This document shows positions 16,693 to 24,296 of a stretch of 42,713 bases of DNA, in pieces; the stretch's first letter is position 1; each line of letters opens with the position of its first letter. The notes under the pieces are model-generated. The model had not been told where the DNA came from. It was given only the letters and a program-made list of their open reading frames with translations, and did no database searches. Both the position numbers and the translations under genes were made by a program. The stretch comes from an uncultured Collinsella sp. (GTDB lineage Bacteria > Actinomycetota > Coriobacteriia > Coriobacteriales > Coriobacteriaceae), in the NCBI GenBank assembly GCA_902461085.1, contig CABPWH010000010.1, positions 1-42,713 of the forward strand. The letters run 5' to 3'.

Positions 16693-17823
16693 ATGCAGCC
16701 CAAAGCCGCACGCAACATACCCATCGAAGTGCTGCGCTTGGTCGCGGTCGCCGGCATCGCGGTGTTCCACACCTTTCAGTGGACTTTCCAGGCAACCTGT
16801 GTCGACGCCGTGGAATATGCCCCACTTGCGATGTTCCCCTATTCCGGCGTGCTCGGTTTTATTAACTTGCTGGGCTGCTGGGCCAACGAGGTCTTCTTTA
16901 TGGTCTCGGGCTATTTTCTCATCGCTTCGGCCGCGCGTGCTTGGGACGGTAGAGCAACGTGGACATCGCAAATACAGCGGACGACGCAGCGCCTTGGCAA
17001 GGTCATCTTGCCCACCGCGTTTTATTGCCTCATGGCGCTCGCGTGGTCCACGGTCGTCTCCCCCATTCCTGATGTAGCCCTCAACACGCACTACTGGTAT
17101 ACCCTGGGACTCGAGTTCATTTGGGTCTATGCCGCCACGGTCTTCATGGCGCCATGGTTTGGACTGGCAAGGAGTCGACTCCCCCAGAAGAGCTACACGG
17201 CGACGGTCATCGCCGTTGGAATCCTCGTATTCGTTGTTAACGGGTATTTGGCTGCCATGAGTGCGACAAGCGCCGGCGAGTTTTCTTGGCTCCAGAAGCT
17301 CATGAGTGCTAACACGTACGTAGTCGCATTTTTGATCGGCGGGCTGCTCCGCGACGTTACCGATACCATGGATTCGGACAGGGTGGGCGCCTTGGGCATG
17401 CGCTCGCTCGTAACGGTTTTGGTGCTCACCATCATCCTGGAAGGCGAACTCTCCTTCACCGGCAACCTCACGGCAATGGCAACCCTCTCCTACAAATCGA
17501 CCTCGCTGATCTCGTTTGCCCTCGCTGCCGCCTCCCTGCTCTTTGCGGCTACCCGACGCAGTGCCTCAGGCAATTCGCGGACTGCAGGTGCCATCGTCAC
17601 CTTATCGACCGCCACGCTCGGTTTCTATGTGATGCAGTCGCTCACCAGTAGCCTGTGGCGCCCCGTCTTCAATACGTTGCTCGCAAACATACTGGTCAGC
17701 CAAAACAGCCCGGCAGTTATATGTATCGTCACGGGTACCGTCATTAGAGTCGTCTTTGCCTTAGCACTCCTCATCATCGATGCAGCTAGAAGCCTTATCG
17801 TTCGCCAGCTCAAGCGGCAATAG
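16693..17823 (+). CDS. Acyltransferase-3 family membrane protein
   Basis: 376 residues with about ten hydrophobic segments. AAAGGA lies five bases before the ATG. The N-terminus (ARNIPIEVLRLVAVAGIAVFH, His26) and VFFMVSGYFL match the acyltransferase-3/OafA family, which acetylates or otherwise acylates surface glycans and peptidoglycan. It is transcribed divergently from the five-gene glycosyltransferase operon and is followed on the same strand by a further glycosyltransferase gene. It may therefore decorate the polymer made by the operon. Codon use matches the GC-rich neighbours, unlike the AT-rich acyltransferase genes at 1189 and 7237. Substrate unknown. Confidence 0.8.
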   Translation: MQPKAARNIPIEVLRLVAVAGIAVFHTFQWTFQATCVDAVEYAPLAMFPYSGVLGFINLLGCWANEVFFMVSGYFLIASAARAWDGRATWTSQIQRTTQRLGKVILPTAFYCLMALAWSTVVSPIPDVALNTHYWYTLGLEFIWVYAATVFMAPWFGLARSRLPQKSYTATVIAVGILVFVVNGYLAAMSATSAGEFSWLQKLMSANTYVVAFLIGGLLRDVTDTMDSDRVGALGMRSLVTVLVLTIILEGELSFTGNLTAMATLSYKSTSLISFALAAASLLFAATRRSASGNSRTAGAIVTLSTATLGFYVMQSLTSSLWRPVFNTLLANILVSQNSPAVICIVTGTVIRVVFALALLIIDAARSLIVRQLKRQ

Positions 17824-17993
17824 ACACGCTGCCGTCAGACGCTAAAGCCGCTACAGCCGTGGCAGGTTCCTGCGTTTTATTCAAAGCTTGCCGTCAAGGT
17901 GCGCCGAGCCTTTACAATAGGACAGTCCCAAGGACGTATTCGATAGCTTCCGCGCAGCGCTCGCCCGCCGCGCGTGAAAGGATATATTGCCCC

Positions 17994-19013
17994 ATGCCTT
18001 CAACCCTTCCCGCTCCCATCGACAAGCTCGCCATCGTCGTCGTAACGTACAAGCGCCGAGAACTCCTGGCCAACTTGTTCGACTCCATGACCGAGCTCAC
18101 GGCAGCGCCCTGGCGCATCGTGATTGTCGATAACGAAAATTCGCGCGAGACCGAGGCCATGTGCTCCGCATTCAACGAGCGCCTGGCCAACCTGTGGGGC
18201 ATCGACACCGAGCAACCCGACGCGCAGGGCGGCACCGCCCGTGTCATCTACGCCCCGCAGCTCGAAAACGGCGGCGGTGCGGGCGGCTTCTCCGCCGGCA
18301 CTAAATGCGCCTACGACCTGGGCGCCCAATGGTTCTGGGTGATGGACGACGACGTGCTCGTCATCCCCGAAGGCATCGAGCGTCTTGCCAAGTGGACTGA
18401 CCGCTACGATGTCATCCAGGGTTCGCGCCTGGACTTTGACGGCGGAGCCTTCTTTTGGCAGTACCAGCTCATCCTTTCACTCGGCATCCCTAACCCCATC
18501 GCCAAGTGGGACTTGGGCCCCGAGGGCTACCGTGCCATGAACCAACTGTGCTTTGAGGGCGGCATGTTCTCGCGCCGCGTGGTCGACAAGATTGGCCTGC
18601 CCGACGCGCGTTTCTTTATCTACGGCGACGATGCCTGCTACGGCTACGTAGCCAGCCAGCACTTCCCCGCCGCCGTTGTTGCCGACGTGGTGCTCAAGCG
18701 CGCCCGCGCCGTCTCTAACTGGGACATCGCCGGCAAGCGCCAGCTCAACTCTACGAGCGACACCAACCGCTACTACATCATGCGCAACCGCGGTTATCTG
18801 GCCCGCTACATGCAAATTTACGGCGACTATCATCCCGTGCTGTTCCGTCTGGGCAACGCCGCGACCTTCTGCAAGGAGTTCATTCGCCTGGCCGCCGTTG
18901 ACAAGTGCTTTAAGACCGGTATTCCGGCGCTGCGCCGTGGCATGAAAGACGCCCGCAAGATCGTCAAGGACCCCGACTGGAAGCCCATGCCGCCCATGAA
19001 GGACACCGAGTAG
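17994..19013 (+). CDS. Family-2 glycosyltransferase, galactofuranosyltransferase-like
   Basis: 339 residues from ATG at 17994; GAAAGGA is about 10 bases upstream. The frame is open 45 codons further up, but that part lacks glycosyltransferase features. AIVVVTYKRRELL opens a GT-A domain; ENGGGAGGFSAGTKCAYD, FWVMDDDV and FFIYGDDACYGYV follow. The GGAGG-F element and the DDD metal site are characteristic of GlfT-type galactofuranosyltransferases and related rhamnosyltransferases. These add furanose or deoxy-sugars to lipid-linked wall glycans. It follows the acyltransferase gene by about 170 bases on the same strand. No UDP-galactopyranose mutase gene is in the window, so the donor sugar is a suggestion only. 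Confidence 0.75.
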   Translation: MPSTLPAPIDKLAIVVVTYKRRELLANLFDSMTELTAAPWRIVIVDNENSRETEAMCSAFNERLANLWGIDTEQPDAQGGTARVIYAPQLENGGGAGGFSAGTKCAYDLGAQWFWVMDDDVLVIPEGIERLAKWTDRYDVIQGSRLDFDGGAFFWQYQLILSLGIPNPIAKWDLGPEGYRAMNQLCFEGGMFSRRVVDKIGLPDARFFIYGDDACYGYVASQHFPAAVVADVVLKRARAVSNWDIAGKRQLNSTSDTNRYYIMRNRGYLARYMQIYGDYHPVLFRLGNAATFCKEFIRLAAVDKCFKTGIPALRRGMKDARKIVKDPDWKPMPPMKDTE

Positions 19014-19033
19014 TAAAGGGCTTTCGCCATCCC

Positions 19034-20830
19034 CTATAACCGCTGGCACACCACGGACACACGCTGCCCATCAAAACCGAAACCCCAGCGCATGCGACCC
19101 ACGCCGGGGCGCGGTACACGGATTTCGTCGATGCCGTCGCGCTCTATGTCGAGTAGCGACTGCACGGCCAGCAATTCCAGGCCCAGCGCATCCACATCGG
19201 GATCATACATCAAGTTAATCGTTATCAGCGGGCGCTCGTCCAGCATGCCAATCGTATCTGCTACGTCGAACACAGCACCCGTAGGGAAAACCTGGATGTC
19301 CCAGCGACCCGCACCACACTTTCGCCTCGAGGCAGGATTGGCATAGCCTGGCAAGCCAAAGCAGAGCCCCTGCAAGAGCAGATGATATGGTAGCGGCTTA
19401 TCTGGGTCGGTCTCACCGATTCTCGCATCCCCCAGGATGCGGCTTAGCGCCCGCCTTACGGTATCCTCGTTCCCACGGCACAGCCCGTCGCGAAACGCAT
19501 CGACGTCTCGAATGTTTTCGGCAGCGCACTCAAACCACTCAACAATCACTAGACGCAAGGCCTGGCGAAGCTCTTTATTGGGCAATCGCAAAGCACGGAG
19601 ACGATCGCCATGCTCTGGCTCCTCAGTCATATCCGTCGTGAGAAAACCAGACAGATACAGCGCTGTCCACATGCTATCGTCAGGCGAGACATCTGGCTCT
19701 GCAGTGCCCAAACAAAGCGGGACCTCAGCACACCCATGGGCCTCGAGCAAATCAAACAAGACCGAAAGGCGGTCGAGATTCCACCCGGCAACTACCCTAC
19801 TCAGGCAATCCGCATACCCATACAAATCGGCGCGTACAGGCGCCGTGCAGCCTCGGTCCAGAAAACCGATCGCACGCGCCGGACTCGAGCAATAGACCCT
19901 ACCAAACCGATATCCCTCGAGCCATTCACGCGCATCATCCAGGTATTCCTCGCGCCCAGCATGATTCAACAGAGCCTGAACCTCGGCATCCGAAAAGCCG
20001 AACCAACGGTCACACCAGGTCGAAAGCGGCGTCGTCAGACAATACGAGCAGCCATGCAAAGAAAGCGCCGCTTCAGCAGGACGGGGACACTCCCCCATCA
20101 GACACGTCAGCCGCAACGAATCGCCCGCAGTGGCAATGGCCTCGAAAAGCACGCGATCAAATAGATCCGCCGAATCGGCGCCGGAAGCGCCCCTCGCGCT
20201 CGCACGGCCCAACCACGCCGCGTCGTACCCATCAACGAGCAATACAACCTGCTCATCGCAGGCCATCTCCAGCAGCTCTATGAGCACACCGAGCACCGAG
20301 TCAACCTCGTCCGCGCTCGCCACGCCGCGCGCGACGCGTTCGATGTGACGCACCTTATCTCGAGCTAAATCCGGAGCCCCCAAGAGCGCCAACAAGCGAG
20401 CGCACTCGCCCGAAAGGGCATCGCGCACGACACCGGCAACAGCGGGGCCACGCCTCGTAGCGCCAGAAAAGTCCAGCGATATCACCGGATAGCAAGCATA
20501 CTCATCCCGATAACGCCCGCCGCCTGCATCCCAAATCTGAGCATCGGCAAACGAGCTCCGACCGGCGCGACCGACCGCAGGACGCTCCAGAAAAGCCCTG
20601 AGCATCGACAAGTTCATGCTCTTGCCAAAACCCTCGGGTCGACAGCACACCACAACGGACGCGTCGCAGTCCAACACATCGGCAATAAACATGGTCTTGT
20701 CAACCAGCACGCAGCAACCAAGGGCCTCCGCATAGCCGTGTATGCCAATGGGCAAAACCGCATCGTCGGCACAGCCGATCAAGCGCACGCCAAAGCCAGC
20801 AGCACAATCAACATTTGCCTGTTCAGACAC
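19034..20830 (-). CDS. AAA-ATPase-like protein with degraded PD-(D/E)XK nuclease domain
   Basis: About 598 residues from GTG at 20830, with AGGGGG about 9 bases upstream. The frame runs upstream to 21004, but that part has no family features and overlaps a terminator. PIGIHGYAEALGCCVLVDKTMFI followed by the Walker A-like RPEGFGKSM (residues 64-72), then YPVISLDFS, match the predicted AAA-ATPase-like family (PF09820). Members of that family normally end with a PD-(D/E)XK nuclease domain (DUF1703). Here the C-terminus keeps GRWDIQVF and WGFGFDGQRVSVV, but the usual E-x-K step reads ITINLMY, so the nuclease site looks lost. The family's function is unknown; it is abundant in gut bacteria. It converges with the glycosyltransferase gene, 20 bases apart. 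Confidence 0.65.
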   Translation of the reverse strand: MSEQANVDCAAGFGVRLIGCADDAVLPIGIHGYAEALGCCVLVDKTMFIADVLDCDASVVVCCRPEGFGKSMNLSMLRAFLERPAVGRAGRSSFADAQIWDAGGGRYRDEYACYPVISLDFSGATRRGPAVAGVVRDALSGECARLLALLGAPDLARDKVRHIERVARGVASADEVDSVLGVLIELLEMACDEQVVLLVDGYDAAWLGRASARGASGADSADLFDRVLFEAIATAGDSLRLTCLMGECPRPAEAALSLHGCSYCLTTPLSTWCDRWFGFSDAEVQALLNHAGREEYLDDAREWLEGYRFGRVYCSSPARAIGFLDRGCTAPVRADLYGYADCLSRVVAGWNLDRLSVLFDLLEAHGCAEVPLCLGTAEPDVSPDDSMWTALYLSGFLTTDMTEEPEHGDRLRALRLPNKELRQALRLVIVEWFECAAENIRDVDAFRDGLCRGNEDTVRRALSRILGDARIGETDPDKPLPYHLLLQGLCFGLPGYANPASRRKCGAGRWDIQVFPTGAVFDVADTIGMLDERPLITINLMYDPDVDALGLELLAVQSLLDIERDGIDEIRVPRPGVGRMRWGFGFDGQRVSVVCQRL

Positions 20831-20960
20831 CAAAACGTTCCCCCTAAATCGCAGCACGATGCCAATTGTAATGACCGCATCGCATGTACCGATGTCGCCG
20901 CGCAAACATATCGGGCAACGGTAGCAACAAGAGGTGTGAGGGGGCACAACTAATCGTTGC

Positions 20961-20996
20961 ACAACAAAACGGGCCCGATGCATTCGCACCGGACCC
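20961..20996 (-). terminator. Rho-independent terminator of the sortase-anchored lysozyme-like gene
   Basis: On the minus strand an 11-bp stem (20986-20996 with 20971-20981, two wobble pairs) and a GAAT tetraloop, then GTTTTGTTGT. It starts 36 bases after the stop codon at 21032. Confidence 0.8.
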
Positions 20997-21031
20997 TGTC
21001 CCAACTCTTTAGTTATCTGGCAACCGAGAGG

Positions 21032-22810
21032 CTACTCCCCCGAGCCGTCCTCCCCAGAAGCTTTCTTCTGCTGATCGAGCTTTTGCTTACCACTTACGAT
21101 AGACGTAGCGCCCAGTGTGGCCAAGCTTGCACTGGCAAGGCTCGCCATCACAATCAGATCGCCCGTCTTGGGCATGTTGCCGCCCGAGGACTTGGTAGCT
21201 ATAGTCGTCGTGGTCGTGGTGGTCACCGTTTTGGAGTCATTTTGCTCCTGGACCTGGTTGTCAGCACCGCTCTTGTCGTCGTCTTCGGACTGTTTCTTTT
21301 CGCCCTCGGTCTTGCTCTCGTCCTTCTTCTGAGCGGATTTGTCGTCCTTCGCCTCAGAGCTAGAACCCTTATCGGATTCGGTCTTCTCGGAAGCCTTGTC
21401 CTTGGAGTCGCCCTTTGCGGCTTCGGTCTTTTCCGTGGAAGCCTGATCAGAGTTGTCCTTGTTCTGGGCCGAGCCGTTATTGACGCCAGCCATCAGCGAA
21501 GAACCCAGCGTAGAACCAAGCTGCTCGGAGAAAGAAGGCTTCTTGTCCGGCGAAGCAACGGGAGCGTCCGGCGCCTTATTCGAGTCGTCCTTGGAAGCAT
21601 CGGAATCAGGGGTCGTGTCAGAGCCGGAGCCGTTGTTAGAGCCGGTGTCAACGGACGAATCGCTCGAGCCGGTGGATGAGTTAGAGGTGTCAGCGTCGGT
21701 CGAACCAGAAGCGTCGCTGTCCGTATTGCCGGCAGAGCTTGAAGACGAATCGCCCGCAGCAGAGCCGTTCGAATTGGAGCCGTTCGAGGTAGAGCCGTCG
21801 TTGGTAGTGCCACCAGCAGAGCCATTACCGTCAGCATCGGTCGAGGGCGCATCCATCCTGTCATCGTTGGCATCGTCACTCGAGTCGTCATTCGAATCAG
21901 GTGTCGGCGAGGGCGCCGGTGTGGGCTCGGGCTGCACGGGCGTCGCGGCGGCAGCCTCATCCTCGGCGATAAAAACCAAGCAGTCCTTCAGCTCATTTTT
22001 ATAACGATTCTTCCAGCCCTCATGATACTGGGGCTGACTCGAAAACTTGGTGGCGACATTGTTGACCACGCTGTTGGAAAGCGCCGTCACAAACTCGCGG
22101 TCGGACATATCGTTGGAAAGATTCGCCCAGCGGAAGAAGTCCCTGCAGCCACCGGTGCCACACATGTTGGTGATGCTCCACACCATGCCCTTGACGCAAT
22201 CGGCACGGCCCGAAATATCAATACCCAGGCCGCTCTTGAGCCACACCTCGGTCACCGCATAGTACGAGTTGTACGCATAAGCATCTTGAAGTGCTGAGAA
22301 CTCAACAGGATCGGTGTTGTAAGCACCCTGGAAGGCCTCCTGCGCAATACGGCCCAACTCGGTGAGCTGGCCGTTCTCGTACATGGCATTGCTCGTGTTG
22401 GAAATCTCGCTGCCGCGATCAATCGCATCCTTAAGCATGCAGTATTTTTCGGGGTTGTAGTTGTAGGCCTGCTTCATAAACGGGATGAGCGACCAACGGC
22501 GGTCGAACTGGTAATAGCCCAGCGCGTTATAACCGTCGCCATACGAAAAGCCCTGGTTATAGTTGCCATGGCTCTCATATTTGGTGAAGTACTTCATCTC
22601 GGGAGTCACGTTGACAAACGAAACGCCCTGGACCGACCTCAGCACGCCCGAGAAGGACTGTTGGGTGTAAAGGCCCTTATCGATATCGGTGGCATCCGAG
22701 GCAACGCCCGGCGTGGGCTCCTCGGCAGCGGCGGGTGCCGGCGCGGAAACGGCGCCAAACGAAAGCGCCAGCGTCAGGCCCGCGACAATAGCAGAATGCT
22801 TGGGCTGCAT
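21032..22810 (-). CDS. Secreted lysozyme-like protein with long low-complexity stalk and MPKTG sortase signal
   Basis: 592 residues; GGGAGG lies five bases before the ATG at 22810. Residues 1-29 form a signal peptide (ends PAAAEE). Residues about 65-280 look like a lysozyme-fold domain: YFTKYESHGNYNQG with a candidate acidic residue Glu78, NALGYYQFDRRW, and paired cysteines (MCGTGGC). Residues about 290-535 are a Ser/Asp/Asn/Gly/Lys-rich stalk made of simple repeats. MPKTG at 546-550, a hydrophobic segment and a Lys-rich tail form a sortase-type cell-wall anchor; the tail is about 20 residues, longer than usual. The protein probably stands on the cell surface and cuts or binds peptidoglycan. 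The enzymatic call rests on fold-like motifs and is less sure than the anchor. Confidence 0.75.
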   Translation of the reverse strand: MQPKHSAIVAGLTLALSFGAVSAPAPAAAEEPTPGVASDATDIDKGLYTQQSFSGVLRSVQGVSFVNVTPEMKYFTKYESHGNYNQGFSYGDGYNALGYYQFDRRWSLIPFMKQAYNYNPEKYCMLKDAIDRGSEISNTSNAMYENGQLTELGRIAQEAFQGAYNTDPVEFSALQDAYAYNSYYAVTEVWLKSGLGIDISGRADCVKGMVWSITNMCGTGGCRDFFRWANLSNDMSDREFVTALSNSVVNNVATKFSSQPQYHEGWKNRYKNELKDCLVFIAEDEAAAATPVQPEPTPAPSPTPDSNDDSSDDANDDRMDAPSTDADGNGSAGGTTNDGSTSNGSNSNGSAAGDSSSSSAGNTDSDASGSTDADTSNSSTGSSDSSVDTGSNNGSGSDTTPDSDASKDDSNKAPDAPVASPDKKPSFSEQLGSTLGSSLMAGVNNGSAQNKDNSDQASTEKTEAAKGDSKDKASEKTESDKGSSSEAKDDKSAQKKDESKTEGEKKQSEDDDKSGADNQVQEQNDSKTVTTTTTTTIATKSSGGNMPKTGDLIVMASLASASLATLGATSIVSGKQKLDQQKKASGEDGSGE

Positions 22811-22938
22811 AAGATCCTCCCTGCATTGGTGTAGTTAAAGTGCAGTTTGCAAAGATAAAAGTAAGTATTGCAGCTCGTCCGTTGTTGCACAACAACCCCT
22901 CGGTAAACGGCAACAACCCTCCGCGAAATCTTAAGGAA
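22811..22938. promoter_or_regulatory. Intergenic region with GTTGTTG repeats
   Basis: GTTGTTG (22881-22887) and CAACAAC (22890-22896) form a 7-bp inverted repeat with a 2-base centre, and CAACAACCC occurs again at 22911-22919. This could be an operator for the lysozyme-like gene, or a short hairpin after the HEPN gene. There is no T-run. Confidence 0.35.
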
Positions 22939-23358
22939 TTAGACAAACTGATCGTCGGGCGCCAACAGAAGCTCGCCGTAACGTTTCGTCAGCCCGTCTC
23001 TCAACTGACAGAAAGCGGGAATATAGACGTTCAAGATGCGCTGAATCAAATCTTGAGCGAGCTTGTTGTCGTAGATATGGACGTTCGTATTGCGGTCTCT
23101 GAGCATATCCAGCCAGGCTGCCTCATCAATAAAGTCGTAGAATCGGTAGGACTCCTTCAAGATGGCACGAGGAGACCCCGACGCGGCAAGCGTGGCGCCC
23201 TCATACTCGAGCAGACGCTTAAGGAGCTTCCAGCTCAGTTCAAATTGAAGATTGAACTTATTAATCAATCCACTCTGAACAAAATCATTGTTGAGATCCT
23301 GATTGGGCGCATCCTCAAGATTCGCCAAGGCGCTAACAAAGTTCTCATATTTTTTCAT
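22939..23358 (-). CDS. HEPN-domain toxin / nucleotidyltransferase substrate-binding protein (HI0074 family)
   Basis: 139 residues; ATG at 23358 lies inside the last codons of the upstream MNT gene, a 14-base overlap that implies coupled translation. LQFELSWKLLKRLLEYEG and the RDRNTNVHIYD segment, in which Arg89 and His94 fit the R-x4-6-H motif of HEPN ribonucleases, place it in the HI0074 family. In characterised MNT-HEPN modules such as HepT/MntA, the HEPN protein is an RNase toxin and the nucleotidyltransferase neutralises it by AMP addition to a conserved Tyr near the active site. Tyr96 two residues after His94 is a candidate, by analogy. Third gene of the Rrf2-MNT-HEPN unit. Confidence 0.85.
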   Translation of the reverse strand: MKKYENFVSALANLEDAPNQDLNNDFVQSGLINKFNLQFELSWKLLKRLLEYEGATLAASGSPRAILKESYRFYDFIDEAAWLDMLRDRNTNVHIYDNKLAQDLIQRILNVYIPAFCQLRDGLTKRYGELLLAPDDQFV

Positions 23359-23632
23359 ACAGAATCACACCATCCCTGGCAATCTCATCGAGCAATTGCT
23401 GCGAGAGGGACTCGTCGAGATTGACGACATCTACATCTAAAAGAGTATCAAGATGTTCCTCGATCAAATATGAGAAACGGCCGAAATCCCGGCAACCTGC
23501 TACGGCGATGTCAATATCGCTCTTGGGCAAGTTGTCGCCTCGAGCACGAGAACCAAACAACACGACCTTCTCGGCGTCACATTCCCGAGCAAAAACTTCG
23601 ATTTGCTTGTACACCTTGTCGAGAGATGCCAT
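23345..23632 (-). CDS. MNT-type minimal nucleotidyltransferase, antitoxin of the HEPN toxin
   Basis: 95 residues from ATG at 23632, with AGGGG five bases upstream; an in-frame GTG at 23638 has no room for a ribosome-binding site. VVLFGSRARGDNLPKSDIDIAV carries the exact GS-x10-D-x-D signature of minimal nucleotidyltransferases (HI0073/MntA family). In related systems it transfers AMP to the partner HEPN toxin. The start lies 8 bases after the stop codon of the Rrf2 regulator gene and shares its AGGGG with that stop region, so all three genes are probably co-transcribed. It overlaps the HEPN gene by 14 bases. Confidence 0.88.
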   Translation of the reverse strand: MASLDKVYKQIEVFARECDAEKVVLFGSRARGDNLPKSDIDIAVAGCRDFGRFSYLIEEHLDTLLDVDVVNLDESLSQQLLDEIARDGVILYEKI

Positions 23633-23640
23633 TTGCACCC

Positions 23641-24072
23641 CTACAGCTTAATGTCAAAGTTGATTTCGGGGACGGCGGCCAGGTCGGCCAACGTCACGCC
23701 GTCAACATAGTTCTCGATGACCTCGTCCAGGCCGCGCCAGAACTTGACGGTGGAGCACAGGTCGCTGCGGGCGCAGCTGTTGTCGATGCCATCGCACGCC
23801 ACTGGAGCCGTGCTGCCCTCGACGGCGCGCAGGATGTCGCCGGCACGCACCTCGGCTGGATCCTTGGCCATCATGTAGCCGCCGCCCTTGCCGCGCACGC
23901 TCTTAAGCAGGCCCGCCTTCATAAGCGGACGAACCAGCTGCTCCAAATACTTTTGTGAGATATGCTCGCGGTCGGCGACCTCGCGCAGGGCGATCTTGCC
24001 CTCGGCGTCACCAAGCGCTGCGATATAGATCATCAGTCGGAGGGCATAGCGGCCCTTAGAAGAAATGAGCAT
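23641..24072 (-). CDS. Rrf2-family transcriptional regulator, IscR/SufR-like
   Basis: 143 residues from ATG at 24072, preceded by GGGAGGGTAGGT. The frame is open 26 codons further, into the operator region, but without Rrf2 features. MLISSKGRYALRLMIYIA and VADREHISQKYLEQLVRPLMKAGLLKSVRGKGGGY form the Rrf2 winged-helix. Cys93, Cys100 and Cys106 (CDGIDNSC then ARSDLC) match the [2Fe-2S]-binding cysteines of IscR and SufR. It is transcribed away from sufCBDSU, and the 225 bases between hold an array of inverted half-sites. It most likely represses suf, and its own unit, when its cluster is present. Which state binds DNA is unknown. The MNT-HEPN genes follow at 8 bases. Confidence 0.9.
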   Translation of the reverse strand: MLISSKGRYALRLMIYIAALGDAEGKIALREVADREHISQKYLEQLVRPLMKAGLLKSVRGKGGGYMMAKDPAEVRAGDILRAVEGSTAPVACDGIDNSCARSDLCSTVKFWRGLDEVIENYVDGVTLADLAAVPEINFDIKL

Positions 24073-24092
24073 ACCTACCCTCCCATCGCATC

Positions 24093-24167
24093 TGGGACAA
24101 CATAACCAGCTTTGTTTGTCCCAAATCTTAAGTAAATGGGACAAACACAACAGGTTATTTTGTCCCA
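24093..24167. promoter_or_regulatory. Operator array: two TGGGACAA-N15-TTGTCCCA palindromes
   Basis: Half-sites alternate in direction: TGGGACAA at 24093-24100, TTGTCCCA at 24116-24123, TGGGACAA at 24137-24144 and TTGTCCCA at 24160-24167. Their starts are 23, 21 and 23 bases apart, about two helical turns. Both palindromes have a 15-base spacer, and the spacers share ATAACC when one is read in reverse. The middle pair can also be read as a palindrome with a CTTAAG centre. The array lies between the Rrf2 regulator gene and sufC, 20 bases from the regulator's start codon, and is the obvious candidate binding site for that regulator. Confidence 0.7.
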
Positions 24168-24204
24168 GAATTTGAAAAGTCGAGTGGATTAGTCGGGTTT
24201 TCCC

Positions 24205-24232
24205 TTGACTAACGCCGAACCCATAGTAACTT
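24205..24232 (+). promoter_or_regulatory. Candidate suf operon promoter
   Basis: TTGACT (24205-24210), 16 bases, TAACTT (24227-24232), 65 bases before the sufC start. AGTACACC is repeated at 24258-24265 and 24270-24277 in the leader. The operator array ends 37 bases upstream of the -35 box. Confidence 0.45.
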
Positions 24233-24296
24233 TATTCCGAGAAGATTCCTAGGGTTTAGTACACCCATGAGTACACCATATACAGAGAGGGACAGC

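Noticed and set aside
20957..21679. Plus-strand frame opposite the sortase-anchored protein
   Set aside because: It overlaps a terminator and the low-complexity stalk; its Leu/Val/Arg-rich translation is a shadow of Ser/Asp-rich coding sequence.
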